A stretch of DNA of 64,000 nucleotides from Gemmatimonadota bacterium (GCA_003697105.1 RFFQ01000003.1:1-64000), one strand, 5' to 3'; shown: positions 43,845 to 53,548, counted from the first letter of the stretch. Translations and numbers: made by a program. The notes: generated by a model not told the origin, from the letters alone.

Positions 43845-45066
43845 AATAAATCCGGATGGTATCGATGATGAACCGGGCAGCATCCATGACTTCTTGGTAA
43901 TCCGTACCGCGTACAAAAATGTTGCTCTCACCGACATAGCTGTGTTGCCTCAAAGTGCCCACCGGCGCAATATCTTCTGCCACGATCAAGTGCCCCACGG
44001 TCTGGTGGACTTTTTCTAAGCCATAGATTTCCTGAATGTGTTGCCCACTGCCTTGTGCCCGTAAAAAGCAAATCGCCACATCGTACAACCGGGGTTGGTC
44101 GGGACGTAAATCAGTTTGACCGAAAACCATGGTTTTACCCCATTCCGCATATAGGTTGATGTCATGCCCATAGTTGTGCAGACCTAAAATGCGGTCACCG
44201 GAGGGGCGCGCCGCAATTTCACTGACATAAATATCGCCGGTTTTCCGATGACGAAACCATTCCATGTGGGTAATAGAGGTATCCAGCCCTAAAGCGTTAA
44301 TGGTTGCCACGCCGGCTTGGCGCAGGTCGGCGTATTCCTCGCTGTCGGGGTGATCTTTGGCAAAACTGTAAATCGATTGAATCCACGAGTTATTCATCGC
44401 GTGGAGCGGATTCGGTTCATAGTGCGTCATAGAGTAGAAATGAATCTGACCGTCAATGGTAATGGTATCAAAAGAACCTTCTTCCCCATCAATAAATTGC
44501 TCCAACATGACGGGATAGCGAGAAAGTTGCTCTAAATTACAATGCGCTTGCAATTCCGCCCAACTGTTGATTAAAAATGTAGAGATAGTACCCGCCCCGC
44601 GCACCGGCTTGAGCACCACCGGAAAACCATGCGTTTCTACGAAGGCTTCTGCCGCGGAATAAGAGTCAATTTGTTGAAATGCGGTACACCGGATGCCATG
44701 TTCTCGCAGGATTTCCTTCATGTAAGCCTTATCGCGAAATCGTCGCGCCATTTCGGTGTGCATACCCGGCAGATGGAACTGCTCCCGCAATTGAGAGATC
44801 GGCAGTTGAAGTTCCTCCAAGATATTGAGTAGTGCGTGAATCTCATATTCATCTTGGAGATCGGCAATCGCTTGTTCCAGTTGACGATAATCGAGCGCAT
44901 TCTGCACCGAATATACCTCATCAAACAGATTCAAACTTGCCAGATAGTCGGTTCGATCTGCACTGAGTGCAATCAGATTGAGGTCGGGTAACTGCCGGAG
45001 CGGATAGATAAAGCGAAGCGTCATTTCGCCAAAATGGGGTGAATAAAATACGACGTTGCGTCTCAT
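43840..45066 (-). CDS. ATP-grasp domain ligase, unknown substrate
   Basis: 408 residues from ATG 45066, preceded by AAGGAGGG. A preATP-grasp Rossmann-like domain (RRNVVFYSPHFGEMTLRF) is followed by the ATP-grasp fold: KAYMKEILREHGI, GFPVVLKPVRGAG (P-loop-like), YPVMLEQFIDGEEGSFD, and the Mg ligands in HMEWF/YVSEIAARPSGDR. Related enzymes join a carboxylate to an amine or thiol through an acylphosphate. It lies between a small unknown gene and the RM cassette inside the OFOR-Rnf cluster. Its C-terminus may have been altered by the cassette insertion. Confidence 0.85.
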   Translation of the reverse strand: MRRNVVFYSPHFGEMTLRFIYPLRQLPDLNLIALSADRTDYLASLNLFDEVYSVQNALDYRQLEQAIADLQDEYEIHALLNILEELQLPISQLREQFHLPGMHTEMARRFRDKAYMKEILREHGIRCTAFQQIDSYSAAEAFVETHGFPVVLKPVRGAGTISTFLINSWAELQAHCNLEQLSRYPVMLEQFIDGEEGSFDTITIDGQIHFYSMTHYEPNPLHAMNNSWIQSIYSFAKDHPDSEEYADLRQAGVATINALGLDTSITHMEWFRHRKTGDIYVSEIAARPSGDRILGLHNYGHDINLYAEWGKTMVFGQTDLRPDQPRLYDVAICFLRAQGSGQHIQEIYGLEKVHQTVGHLIVAEDIAPVGTLRQHSYVGESNIFVRGTDYQEVMDAARFIIDTIRIYC

Positions 45067-45076
45067 AGAACCCTCC

Positions 45077-45274
45077 TTACTCCCCCACCGGACGAATGAC
45101 AATTTCCTCTGACGGCTCTAACCCGATCACTTGTTGCACATTGACGGTTTCCAGCGCCTCATCTTTTACCTCAAAGACGATCTGTTGACCCTCCGCCAAC
45201 CGGATATAAATCGCTTTGGGGTTTTCGATTTCAGTCGGCTGAAAATCTTGATCGACAATAGTTACGGTAAACAT
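45077..45274 (-). CDS. Small acidic protein, unknown function
   Basis: 65 residues from ATG 45274 with GGGAGGTG upstream (GTG at 45280 is possible). It is beta-rich and acidic (QDFQPTEIENPKAIYIRL, VIGLEPSEEIVIRPVGE), without cysteines or membrane segments. It sits between rnfB and the ATP-grasp gene with gaps of 21 and 10 bases, so it belongs to the operon. I do not recognise the family. Confidence 0.65.
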   Translation of the reverse strand: MFTVTIVDQDFQPTEIENPKAIYIRLAEGQQIVFEVKDEALETVNVQQVIGLEPSEEIVIRPVGE

Positions 45275-45295
45275 CGGCACGCACCTCCCTTTAGA

Positions 45296-46150
45296 TTAAT
45301 GAACGTGTTCCTGTTTTGGCTTGGCAAAATCAGTCTTCGCCCACAATTCAGGCATTTGCTGACCTTCAATCCAGACGATAGCTTGGGTGGGACAGCGATA
45401 GGTCGCAATGGGGGTCTGCAACTCCATTTTAAGCATATTCAGCACGGGGATGTTGTTTTCCATGGTGAGCAAGCCTTCCGGCGCATCGGCGACACAGCGC
45501 CCGCAAGCGGTACAGGCTACCTGACATTGTGCCAGGGCTTGGTCACCCTCCAGTTGGGATTTACACTGAACCACCAGACACCGGCTGACCGGATAGAGTT
45601 CAAACAGGTCTTTGGGGCAGGCGCGGACACAATCCCCACAGGCAGTACATTTCGCCACATCGACAATGGGCAAGCCGGTATCCGACATGCGGATGGCATC
45701 AAAGGTACAAGCATCAAAGCAATCCCCCAGCCCCAGACAACCATAGGTACATGCTTTGGATCCCCCCGTGACGACCGCCGCCGCCCGGCAAGAGGAATAC
45801 CCCTCGTAAGTACCGACCTGATACGCGACATCCGCACCTCCGGCACAGAGCAACCGGGCAACTTTACGCTCGGCTTCACCTGCATCGATTCCCAGATAGG
45901 TGGCAATATAAGTTGCCGTTTCGGCACCGCCGACCGGGCACTGGCTCGGTTTGACTGCCCCCTCTACCACGCTCTCGGCAAAGGCACGGCAGCCGGCAAG
46001 CCCGCAAGCGCCGCAATTGGCGCCGGGCAGATAATCTGCCACCACCTCAATGCGAGGGTCTTCATACACCTTCAATTTGGAGTTGGCAATCACCAACACA
46101 ATTGCCAGCGCCACACTCAGTCCTGAAATAAATCCAATGGCTGTAATCAT
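45296..46150 (-). CDS. rnfB: Rnf complex subunit RnfB (ferredoxin-like)
   Basis: 284 residues from ATG 46150 with GAGGG eight bases upstream. An N-terminal membrane helix precedes a 4Fe-4S domain with GANCGACGLAGCRAFAE (residues 43-59), then further cysteine groups (CTYGCLGLGDCFDAC, CTACGDCVRACP, CTACGRCVADAP). It accepts electrons from ferredoxin for transfer into the complex. Here it is separated from rnfCDGEA by about 10 kb and lies next to the OFOR genes, an arrangement suggesting direct electron delivery from the OFOR proteins. Confidence 0.93.
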   Translation of the reverse strand: MITAIGFISGLSVALAIVLVIANSKLKVYEDPRIEVVADYLPGANCGACGLAGCRAFAESVVEGAVKPSQCPVGGAETATYIATYLGIDAGEAERKVARLLCAGGADVAYQVGTYEGYSSCRAAAVVTGGSKACTYGCLGLGDCFDACTFDAIRMSDTGLPIVDVAKCTACGDCVRACPKDLFELYPVSRCLVVQCKSQLEGDQALAQCQVACTACGRCVADAPEGLLTMENNIPVLNMLKMELQTPIATYRCPTQAIVWIEGQQMPELWAKTDFAKPKQEHVH

Positions 46151-46162
46151 CCCGCGCACCCT

Positions 46163-48472
46163 CTAGTTAAATTTTTCTGCCCGTTTCATCAGGTCTTCTA
46201 AGCCTTCTTCATTCGGGTTTTTCGGTTTACCGGGATGGATAATATGCACGGGGCAGTTTTCTGCCGCCTCCACCAATTGGCGGAAGGTTCCGGCAGTCGC
46301 ATCCTTGATAATGGCTTGTTTATTTTCATCATAGGCAAACATCTTGTTGTTTTTGTTGATACACTCATTGCATGAGGTACATAGCGGGGTATCAATATAC
46401 GGTTCATCAAAGGTGATGGCTTCTTCTTCGGGTTCTTCTTCTGCCGCCGGTTCAGAAGCAGAAGGTGTTTCTTCTGTTTTTGTAGGGGGTTTGGGCGGAG
46501 CGGTGGCAGGCGTAGTAACCGGAGCAAACGTCGCCATCCCGGAACTTTCACTCAAAAGACCGCTGGCGATCTTATCAATAATCACCTTGGTCAGTTCACC
46601 CACGTTTTGATCCATTTCCGCTTGATATTTGGCTTCCAGAGCTTGCAATTCTTGAGCTTTTTCAGCCGCGAGTCGCTCTTTTTCGGCTTCGATTGCCGCG
46701 TTGACGTAGGAGTTGTTAATACCGCCCAATTCCTGCAACAGGTTCCAGCGAGTCAGGCACAATCGAGTTTTGGCAACCATCTCGCGGCTCACCACTGCCC
46801 GAAATAGCGAGCCTTCCGCATCAACTAACAGTAGATACGGTACTTTATCCCGGGCTTCCGCACCATCCATCGCCATAAATGTTGAGAGCGGCACCATATT
46901 TTCCACCCAATCCGTTTGGGGAACCGGTAAAAAATGGTTCGCGAACCGGGTATCCATCGCGGCAAAATGGGCATAGGTAAAGTTCATTTCACGGGTATGT
47001 TCTTCCTCACCGTCGGTATAAGTAACCTCGGCAAGTGACCAGTGCCGTTCCGGTTGGGGGGTGGAAGTAACATCAAAACGGGATGCCCAGGTAGTACCGT
47101 GACCGGGATGGTACAAAAAAGCGGGAAATGCACGCGACTCAACGGCAACCGCCGCCCGTAAGTACGGACTCAAAAGGGGAATATGAGCCGAGTTACCGAC
47201 GTAGATACAAAACAGCGCCGGTCCAGCATACGCTAGCCCATCAGTACCGCCATGAAATAAGCGCTCAATATTGGAATTGGTGGTCTGCCAAACAAACGCA
47301 GAGCCTAACGCCGTTGCCATTTGCGCCCAATGATGCGCTACATCACTCACCCGCAGTAACATTTTGATGCGCTGGTTTGAATCTAAAATATCCAGTAACG
47401 CCGCTTGGTCCTCCCCGGTTAAATCATCACTGCTCACATCCACCAATACCGGCGGGCAGATATTCAATTCTTCAGGGGTGAGGTCTGTGAGGTCAAAATC
47501 TGCAAAAAGGGGATCGAACGTTTCTTCCTTATATTTATTTTGGCTTTCTAAGACGCCGATACGATACCACTTAAAAAATTCGACCATAGATTTCATTTGG
47601 GTGGCGTAAATCGTTTTGGCAGAGGCAAAATCATGGACGAGTAATTCCGCCGGGGGGACATTTCCATAAATTCTTTTCATTTGATTGAGTTTTTCAATGG
47701 TAGTCTGGATACGCTCCCGGCGTGTGGCAGGTAAGGTTGTTTGGATATGCCCTTGCCGGAGAATCTGCGAAAGGGTATTAAAATCGACATCATTTGTGCC
47801 CATTGAATCTCGCAAGCGTTCTGGATTTGCTTCCTCCATTTTTTCCTCATCGACCCGCAGGATGTCCGTCAATTGGCGGATTAACGCTTCGATTTCTTCC
47901 CGCACGGGGCGTCCTTTTTCCCGCCAGTAGAACTGCCACACATGCCAGAGCAACTGTGACAGCGTATGCTCATCGCATGAAATAACCTTTCCATCAAGCT
48001 GAAGCGCATCCGTAGCGTGTTGAAGTCCGGTCGTGGCGATTTCACGCTTGCGAGAATCCGGAATTTGAGCACAGACGTGTTCCACGGCGGCATTCCATAA
48101 CTCTGAGAGCCTTCCCGAACCGGCTTCTGCGACTTGAGATTTAATGTCCGCCTCCACGCGATACAATTGGCGGCGCAAAATTTCGGCTTCATCTCCGGTA
48201 CCGACAACCTGCGTAACCAGATCATCGATCACCCGCATTAAGGAATGCACCACTCCGCCCGCCTGCCCGGTCTCCCCAGGGGCTACCGGTTCATCTAACA
48301 GTACCAGCGGGTAATCGTACCGGATGTGGAGTGGGTTGATTTGATGGTATTGGGCAATCATCACCGGCATCAGTTGATGCTCGCCCAGTGGGGGGGTCTT
48401 ACTCCCTTTGCGATAAAACGTTTGCATATCGTGCCAGGTTATTTTGCCACGTTTTGGATCATGTTCCGGCAT
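46163..48472 (-). CDS. Truncated PFOR-like protein with C-terminal ferredoxin motif
   Basis: 769 residues. Residues about 320-620 are homologous to the C-terminal TPP-like half of the 1518-residue protein: FDLTDLTPEELNICPPVLVD matches FSIKDFSPAERELCPPLLVV, and WNLLQELGGI matches WRLLQELAGI. GDG and NTGGQ are both gone. A coiled coil and a Pro/Thr/Glu-rich linker follow, then a ferredoxin-like end with CTSCNECINKNNKMF and a distal Cys-Pro (ENCPVHII). It is very unlikely to bind thiamine diphosphate and more likely plays a structural or electron-relay role. It lies between korB and rnfB. Confidence 0.8.
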   Translation of the reverse strand: MPEHDPKRGKITWHDMQTFYRKGSKTPPLGEHQLMPVMIAQYHQINPLHIRYDYPLVLLDEPVAPGETGQAGGVVHSLMRVIDDLVTQVVGTGDEAEILRRQLYRVEADIKSQVAEAGSGRLSELWNAAVEHVCAQIPDSRKREIATTGLQHATDALQLDGKVISCDEHTLSQLLWHVWQFYWREKGRPVREEIEALIRQLTDILRVDEEKMEEANPERLRDSMGTNDVDFNTLSQILRQGHIQTTLPATRRERIQTTIEKLNQMKRIYGNVPPAELLVHDFASAKTIYATQMKSMVEFFKWYRIGVLESQNKYKEETFDPLFADFDLTDLTPEELNICPPVLVDVSSDDLTGEDQAALLDILDSNQRIKMLLRVSDVAHHWAQMATALGSAFVWQTTNSNIERLFHGGTDGLAYAGPALFCIYVGNSAHIPLLSPYLRAAVAVESRAFPAFLYHPGHGTTWASRFDVTSTPQPERHWSLAEVTYTDGEEEHTREMNFTYAHFAAMDTRFANHFLPVPQTDWVENMVPLSTFMAMDGAEARDKVPYLLLVDAEGSLFRAVVSREMVAKTRLCLTRWNLLQELGGINNSYVNAAIEAEKERLAAEKAQELQALEAKYQAEMDQNVGELTKVIIDKIASGLLSESSGMATFAPVTTPATAPPKPPTKTEETPSASEPAAEEEPEEEAITFDEPYIDTPLCTSCNECINKNNKMFAYDENKQAIIKDATAGTFRQLVEAAENCPVHIIHPGKPKNPNEEGLEDLMKRAEKFN

Positions 48473-48515
48473 TTTTTCCTCATCACAAGAATAGAAAAAT
48501 GACTAATGCTAAAGG

Positions 48516-49493
48516 TTAGGCGACTTTTTCGGCTTGGGGCACTACACTAAATTTATCAAATTCAGCTTCCAAATTTTCGCGAAGACGGTCAATGGTCATC
48601 ACGTGTTTGGGACGCCGTAGTTCACAATATTGACGGACTTGGGGGTTATGGTACAACAGACCAATCGGTACATGTTCGCGGTCTTCCGCCAATTCGCGCG
48701 CCCGATGAATATTACTTGGATCATGTTCGATTTGCCGTTTGTAAATTCGCGCCATTGTATCATCAAGGACCATTCCGTTTTCATGGACAAGCATTTCCAT
48801 CCGGTCTGGGTTGGTGATCATGGGGTCAAAATGGGTGGGGGCAAATGCGGGGCAACGCTGCAAAATGCGGATAAACGCAAAGCCGGGATGGTGATAGGCT
48901 TTTTCGATCAATTGGGCTAACAAACTGGGCATCCATTCCGCTACTTGTGCCACAAAGGAAACGTTGGTAATCCCCAACGTGACGGTCAGGGGATTCAGGG
49001 CTCGCATATACGCCCCCCGGGGTGTCGTGTTGGTCTTGAACCCTTCCGGGGTCGTTGGCGAGCTTTGTAATTTTGTTAAGCCATAGAGATTGTTATCGTG
49101 GACCATTACGACCATGCGCATATTCATCCGTACCGCATGAATCCAGTGAGCCGTTCCAATACTGAAGCAGTCGCCATCACCGGTATTGACAAAAATGTGC
49201 AAATCCGGGCGACGAATGCGAATGCCTTGAGCAATGGGAAATGCTCTACCATGCAAGCCATGAAACCCGTAGGTTTTCATATAGTGGGGGAACCGGCTAG
49301 AACAGCCAATACCGGAAACAAACACCGTTTTTTCAGGCGGTAATTGTTCATCTCGGCAGAGCTTTTGGACTGCCGTTAAAATGGCACTATCCCCGCACCC
49401 CGGACACCAACGGGGAATATTACTTTGGTAATCTTCCATGCGGTAATATTCATGGTCTAATTCCGGTATGCTATCCAATTGGAAACCAAACAT
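48516..49493 (-). CDS. korB: 2-oxoacid:ferredoxin oxidoreductase beta subunit
   Basis: 325 residues. It is the thiamine-diphosphate-binding subunit, with RWCPGCGDSAIL (cluster Cys), GIGCSSRFPHY, and the TPP motif from TGDGDCFSIG to DNNLYGLTKLQSSPT; GDGD and NN are intact. A C-terminal extension carries FDKFSVVPQ. With the gamma-alpha subunit at 51656-53548 it should form an active enzyme for 2-oxoglutarate or a related 2-oxoacid, with reduced ferredoxin as product. Confidence 0.93.
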   Translation of the reverse strand: MFGFQLDSIPELDHEYYRMEDYQSNIPRWCPGCGDSAILTAVQKLCRDEQLPPEKTVFVSGIGCSSRFPHYMKTYGFHGLHGRAFPIAQGIRIRRPDLHIFVNTGDGDCFSIGTAHWIHAVRMNMRMVVMVHDNNLYGLTKLQSSPTTPEGFKTNTTPRGAYMRALNPLTVTLGITNVSFVAQVAEWMPSLLAQLIEKAYHHPGFAFIRILQRCPAFAPTHFDPMITNPDRMEMLVHENGMVLDDTMARIYKRQIEHDPSNIHRARELAEDREHVPIGLLYHNPQVRQYCELRRPKHVMTIDRLRENLEAEFDKFSVVPQAEKVA

Positions 49494-49509
49494 GACGGTT
49501 CTCCTTCCT

Positions 49510-51636
49510 TTATTTCAGATGGTCAATCTGTTCATCAATCATTTTACGAATATCTTTTGCTTTGAAAGCCATTCCGGTGGCACTCGACCAACTCTCAATA
49601 TCGATTAAATATCGTGCCCGCAACAACACTGCCAAACTGGAAAATCGACGATTTTGAGCATTGATCAGCTCATCTTCTGGATCATCTGAGTAATTCAATT
49701 CCACAGCGACAACGCGTTTGAAGCGGGTTAGAATCTCACCGATACCACCGGGCAAGGGTTGGATAAATTTAAGATGCAACGCCGAGACCTTCAATCCATC
49801 TGCTTGAGCTTGTTTCACGGCGTCAGCAATAGCGGCTTGGGTACTTCCCCACCCCACGAGGAGGAGGTCACCTTCTGGTTCGCCGGTCACCGGTGGGGTT
49901 TTTAGAGTGTGTTGGAATGCCGCCAGTTTCAAACTACGTGCTCGGAGGCTTTCTGCCACAACTTTGGGTTTAACGGTCATTTCGGAGGCTTGATCGTGGG
50001 TCATTGCGGTAACGGTGTGCATTCCGCCCGGTTGACCCGGCAAAATACGCGGCGATAAACCGGTCTGGGCATCCCACAGGTATGGCTTTTGACCCGTTTC
50101 TACCGGACGCAAATCCAGCTTGGTTTCCAACACGGCTTCACTGACCACCGGTCGAGCAAAGGTCGCTTTGGTTTTTACCAAATCCGCATCGGGAAGAACA
50201 ATCACCGGCAAGCGGAATTTTTCGGCAATTTGCCGCGCTTCAATCAGGGTATAGTAACAATCTTCCACAGAGGTCGGTGCGATAACGACACGAGGTGAAT
50301 CCCCGTTGCCCCCATAGATCGAGAGCATCAAATCGCCCTGTTCCACTTTGATGGGCATCCCGACACTCGGTCCCGCCCGTTGCACATCCACCACGACCAA
50401 CGGAATTTCCGCCATGGAGGCAAGGGCAATACCTTCTGATTTTAGGAGCATACCCGGGCTGGAGGTAATGGTCGCCGCGCATTTACCGGCATAGGACGCC
50501 CCTAGGGCAAATGAACACGCGGCAATCTCATCTTCTGCCTGATGCAGCACCCCGCCCACATTTTCATAAACACGAGCCAGATATTGCACCGTGCTGGTGG
50601 CCGGGCGAATCGGATATACGGCGCATACCTCCATACCAGACGCCATCAAACCGAGCGCAAGTGCCTCGCTGCCTTTCAGTTCCAGTAACCCGTCTTCGGT
50701 TTGAAAGCGATCAAATTCGGCTTCAATACCTTCACGAATCCGTTGGGGCGTAAAGGTGTCCTGAGGCGCCATTAAATCTTCGTAGCAGGGCTGGGTTTTA
50801 TCCTGATACAAAATGCCAATCGGAATAAGGTCGGTACGGTAGGCAAGTTCAAAAGCTCCGGTTAAATCCCGCGGGTTGTGTTCCTGTTGGTGTTTGAGGA
50901 TACGTTTTAGGGCGGGGTCGGGATGAATCCCATCCGGATGAGTGAGGAGTAACAAGCGATTCGGGTCTGGGTTGAGGTGTTCCTGTGAAAAGCGAGCACA
51001 GCGCTGCAAAATGCGGATGAATGAAAACCCTTTATGGTGGTATGCTTGCCGGATGACGTCATATAAGACTGCCGGCATCCACTCCGCCACTTGCGCGACA
51101 AAGGACGGGCGGTTTGATAACGCGATGGCTAACGGGTTCAGCGGTGGGAGTTTCATCCCGTGCGGGGTGGAATCCGTGACCAAACCGGTGGGTGCTGTCG
51201 GAGAGGCTTCGGTTTTAATTTCCCCATAGATATGGTTATCATGAATGAGTGCCACCATATCCATGTTGTAGCGCATGGCGTGTATCCAATGTCCGGCACC
51301 GATGCTGAACGTATCCATATCTCCCATTGCCACAAAAACATGGAGGTCGGGACGGCGAATTTTAATACCTTCCGCAATCGGGAAACCTCGCCCATGCAAG
51401 CCGTGAAAACCATAGGTCTTGACATACAGTGGAAATTGGCTGGCACAGCCGGCACCGGAGACAAACACCACGTTTTCTGGAGCCAGTTGTTCATCCCGCA
51501 TCACTTTTTGGATTGCCGTGAGTACAGCATGGTCACCACAGCCGGGACACCACTTGGGTTTCTGGCGGAGATAATCCTCTAGGCTGTAATAATCCTCATC
51601 GACATGGATCATACGATCCAGATTCACTCCAAACAT
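49510..51636 (-). CDS. Beta-alpha fused OFOR paralogue with altered TPP and substrate motifs
   Basis: 708 residues: a KorB-like domain (1-320) fused to a KorA-like domain (325-705). Compared with the neighbouring canonical subunits, GDGD reads GDMD, DNNLYGLTK reads DNHIYGEIK, YPITPATS reads YPIRPATS, TSGPG reads TSSPG and GGPSTGLPT reads AGPSVGMPI. The cluster motif WCPGCGD remains. So the fold and one iron-sulfur cluster persist, while TPP and carboxylate contacts are changed. It could be a non-catalytic partner or have different chemistry. It lies between korA and korB in one transcript. Confidence 0.85.
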   Translation of the reverse strand: MFGVNLDRMIHVDEDYYSLEDYLRQKPKWCPGCGDHAVLTAIQKVMRDEQLAPENVVFVSGAGCASQFPLYVKTYGFHGLHGRGFPIAEGIKIRRPDLHVFVAMGDMDTFSIGAGHWIHAMRYNMDMVALIHDNHIYGEIKTEASPTAPTGLVTDSTPHGMKLPPLNPLAIALSNRPSFVAQVAEWMPAVLYDVIRQAYHHKGFSFIRILQRCARFSQEHLNPDPNRLLLLTHPDGIHPDPALKRILKHQQEHNPRDLTGAFELAYRTDLIPIGILYQDKTQPCYEDLMAPQDTFTPQRIREGIEAEFDRFQTEDGLLELKGSEALALGLMASGMEVCAVYPIRPATSTVQYLARVYENVGGVLHQAEDEIAACSFALGASYAGKCAATITSSPGMLLKSEGIALASMAEIPLVVVDVQRAGPSVGMPIKVEQGDLMLSIYGGNGDSPRVVIAPTSVEDCYYTLIEARQIAEKFRLPVIVLPDADLVKTKATFARPVVSEAVLETKLDLRPVETGQKPYLWDAQTGLSPRILPGQPGGMHTVTAMTHDQASEMTVKPKVVAESLRARSLKLAAFQHTLKTPPVTGEPEGDLLLVGWGSTQAAIADAVKQAQADGLKVSALHLKFIQPLPGGIGEILTRFKRVVAVELNYSDDPEDELINAQNRRFSSLAVLLRARYLIDIESWSSATGMAFKAKDIRKMIDEQIDHLK

Positions 51637-51655
51637 CAGATATCCCCTTTTCGTT

Positions 51656-53548
51656 TTAGGGCGTCGCGAAACGCTCCCGGATCATCTGTTCAATATCACC
51701 CGGTTTCATGGGTTGGCCATACACATTTGACCACGAATCTACATCCACCAGATACCGCGCCCGGAGTAACCACGCTAAATTGGAATAACGACGATTATCG
51801 GCGGTAAAAAAATCATCTTTGGGATCAGAATAGTTAATTTCCACACAGATAGTCTGTTTGAATTTACGCAGAATATCACCAATTCCCGATGCCATCGGTT
51901 GGAGGAACTTGAGGTGCAAGGAGGAGACACTTAACCCATCCTTCCGCACCCGCATGACCGCTTCTTCAATAGCGCCTTTGGTGCTTCCCCACCCTAAAAT
52001 AAGCAGGTCACCGCCTTCCGGATCGCCCATCACTTGCGGTGTTTTTAATGTTTTTTGGAACGCGGCTAACTTACGGCTCCGCGCTTCACACCCCGCCTGA
52101 TTGATCCAGTTGTCATACGCCACTTTACTATTTTGATCATGCGCCAAACCGGTAACGGTGTGCATTCCATTCGGTCGCCCCGGTATAAAGCGCTCCGACA
52201 GACCGGTCACCGGGTCCCAATCATACGGTTTTTTGCCTTCGGGAACGGGCGATTGGTCGATTGGCGGCGCGACCCAATCTTCATTAAATTTAGGACGAGG
52301 GAAGAGTTGCTGACCCGTTGCCAGATTCGCATCAGACAGCACAATCACCGGCATCCGGAAGGTTTCAGCAATTTTACGTGCTGTAATGATGGAATAAAAG
52401 CAGTCTTCAATGGTTGCGGGAGCCATCACAATTTTGGGAGCATCCCCCGGCTCCCCGAAAATGACCGAGAGCAAATCCCCTTGCTCCACTTTGGTGGGCA
52501 AACCGGTACTGGGACCCCCCCGCTGAACATCGACCAGCACTAATGGAATTTCTGCCATCACTGCCAAACCAATCAACTCCGTTTTGAGGGCTTTTCCGGG
52601 ACCGGAAGTAATAGTCACCGCGCACTTGCCTGCATACGATGCCCCGATAGCAAACGCACACGCGGCGATCTCATCTTCCGCCTGATGAACAACTCCGCCA
52701 ACATTCTCAAATACATCGCTCAGATAATGCGAAGCCGATGTTGCCGGCGTGATCGGGTACATAGCGCAAACTTCCATCCCCGATGCCATTACCCCCAATC
52801 CGATAGCGATATTCCCGTTGACCACAATCTGCGGCTCGTCAATATGGGCAGAAGGCACATTAAAACAAACATCCAAATTTGCCTCTGCCCAATTATAACC
52901 GGCTTCTAAAAGTTGAATATTCGCCTCAATCACCTTTTGGCTCTTTTTCTGAAAGGTAAATTCAATCTGATCCCGCGCGAGTTGAAGATCGCGTTGGTAA
53001 ATGCTACACAGCATTCCCAGAACAAACATATTCTTTCCTTTACGTGGATTTTCGACGATCTTCAAGCACTCTGTTTCCATCGGAATTTCTTTTACCTGAT
53101 ACCCATCCTCTTCCAGTTGGGCAACGGTTTGCGTATATAGACGAACCACCTCGGGGTCATGATGGTCGCGCCACATGCTTTCCAATAAGATGATCGCACC
53201 GGGTTTCAGATTCCCCGATTGTACTCGCCCCAACAGCACTTGCTCGTTAAACGCCACCACTAAATCCGCTTGATCTCCTGCATTAGTAACGCTAAAAGAA
53301 CCAATACGAATCCGATTCCCACTCGCACCCGCAATACTGCGTGGCGGCGGCTGAATTTCAGCCGGAATAATCTCAACCGTCCAGATTCCGTTACCCATTT
53401 TGGCACAGATCGCCCCAAAAGATTGCGCGGCTTTCTGTGCCCCTTCCCCGGAGTCACTCACGATCTCAACAATATGTTCAGGCACGTCGACGATATGTTT
53501 CCCTGTTCCAGTTGTCTCTCGCGCGGAATCTGTCACATTTACAGACAT
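51656..53548 (-). CDS. korA: 2-oxoacid:ferredoxin oxidoreductase gamma-alpha fused subunit
   Basis: 630 residues. An N-terminal gamma domain (residues 28-215) with GNRIRIGSFSVTNAGDQADL and FNEQVLLG is fused to an alpha domain. The alpha domain keeps YPITPATS (near 265), HQAEDEIAA, TSGPG and QRGGPSTGLPTK, the standard substrate and TPP contacts. It is the first gene of the cluster, divergent from hoxF, and pairs with korB. Confidence 0.93.
   Translation of the reverse strand: MSVNVTDSARETTGTGKHIVDVPEHIVEIVSDSGEGAQKAAQSFGAICAKMGNGIWTVEIIPAEIQPPPRSIAGASGNRIRIGSFSVTNAGDQADLVVAFNEQVLLGRVQSGNLKPGAIILLESMWRDHHDPEVVRLYTQTVAQLEEDGYQVKEIPMETECLKIVENPRKGKNMFVLGMLCSIYQRDLQLARDQIEFTFQKKSQKVIEANIQLLEAGYNWAEANLDVCFNVPSAHIDEPQIVVNGNIAIGLGVMASGMEVCAMYPITPATSASHYLSDVFENVGGVVHQAEDEIAACAFAIGASYAGKCAVTITSGPGKALKTELIGLAVMAEIPLVLVDVQRGGPSTGLPTKVEQGDLLSVIFGEPGDAPKIVMAPATIEDCFYSIITARKIAETFRMPVIVLSDANLATGQQLFPRPKFNEDWVAPPIDQSPVPEGKKPYDWDPVTGLSERFIPGRPNGMHTVTGLAHDQNSKVAYDNWINQAGCEARSRKLAAFQKTLKTPQVMGDPEGGDLLILGWGSTKGAIEEAVMRVRKDGLSVSSLHLKFLQPMASGIGDILRKFKQTICVEINYSDPKDDFFTADNRRYSNLAWLLRARYLVDVDSWSNVYGQPMKPGDIEQMIRERFATP

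Noticed and set aside
44629-44832. Plus-strand open frames inside the minus-strand ATP-grasp gene
   Set aside because: These are shadows of the coding frame; the minus frame has clear ATP-grasp motifs.
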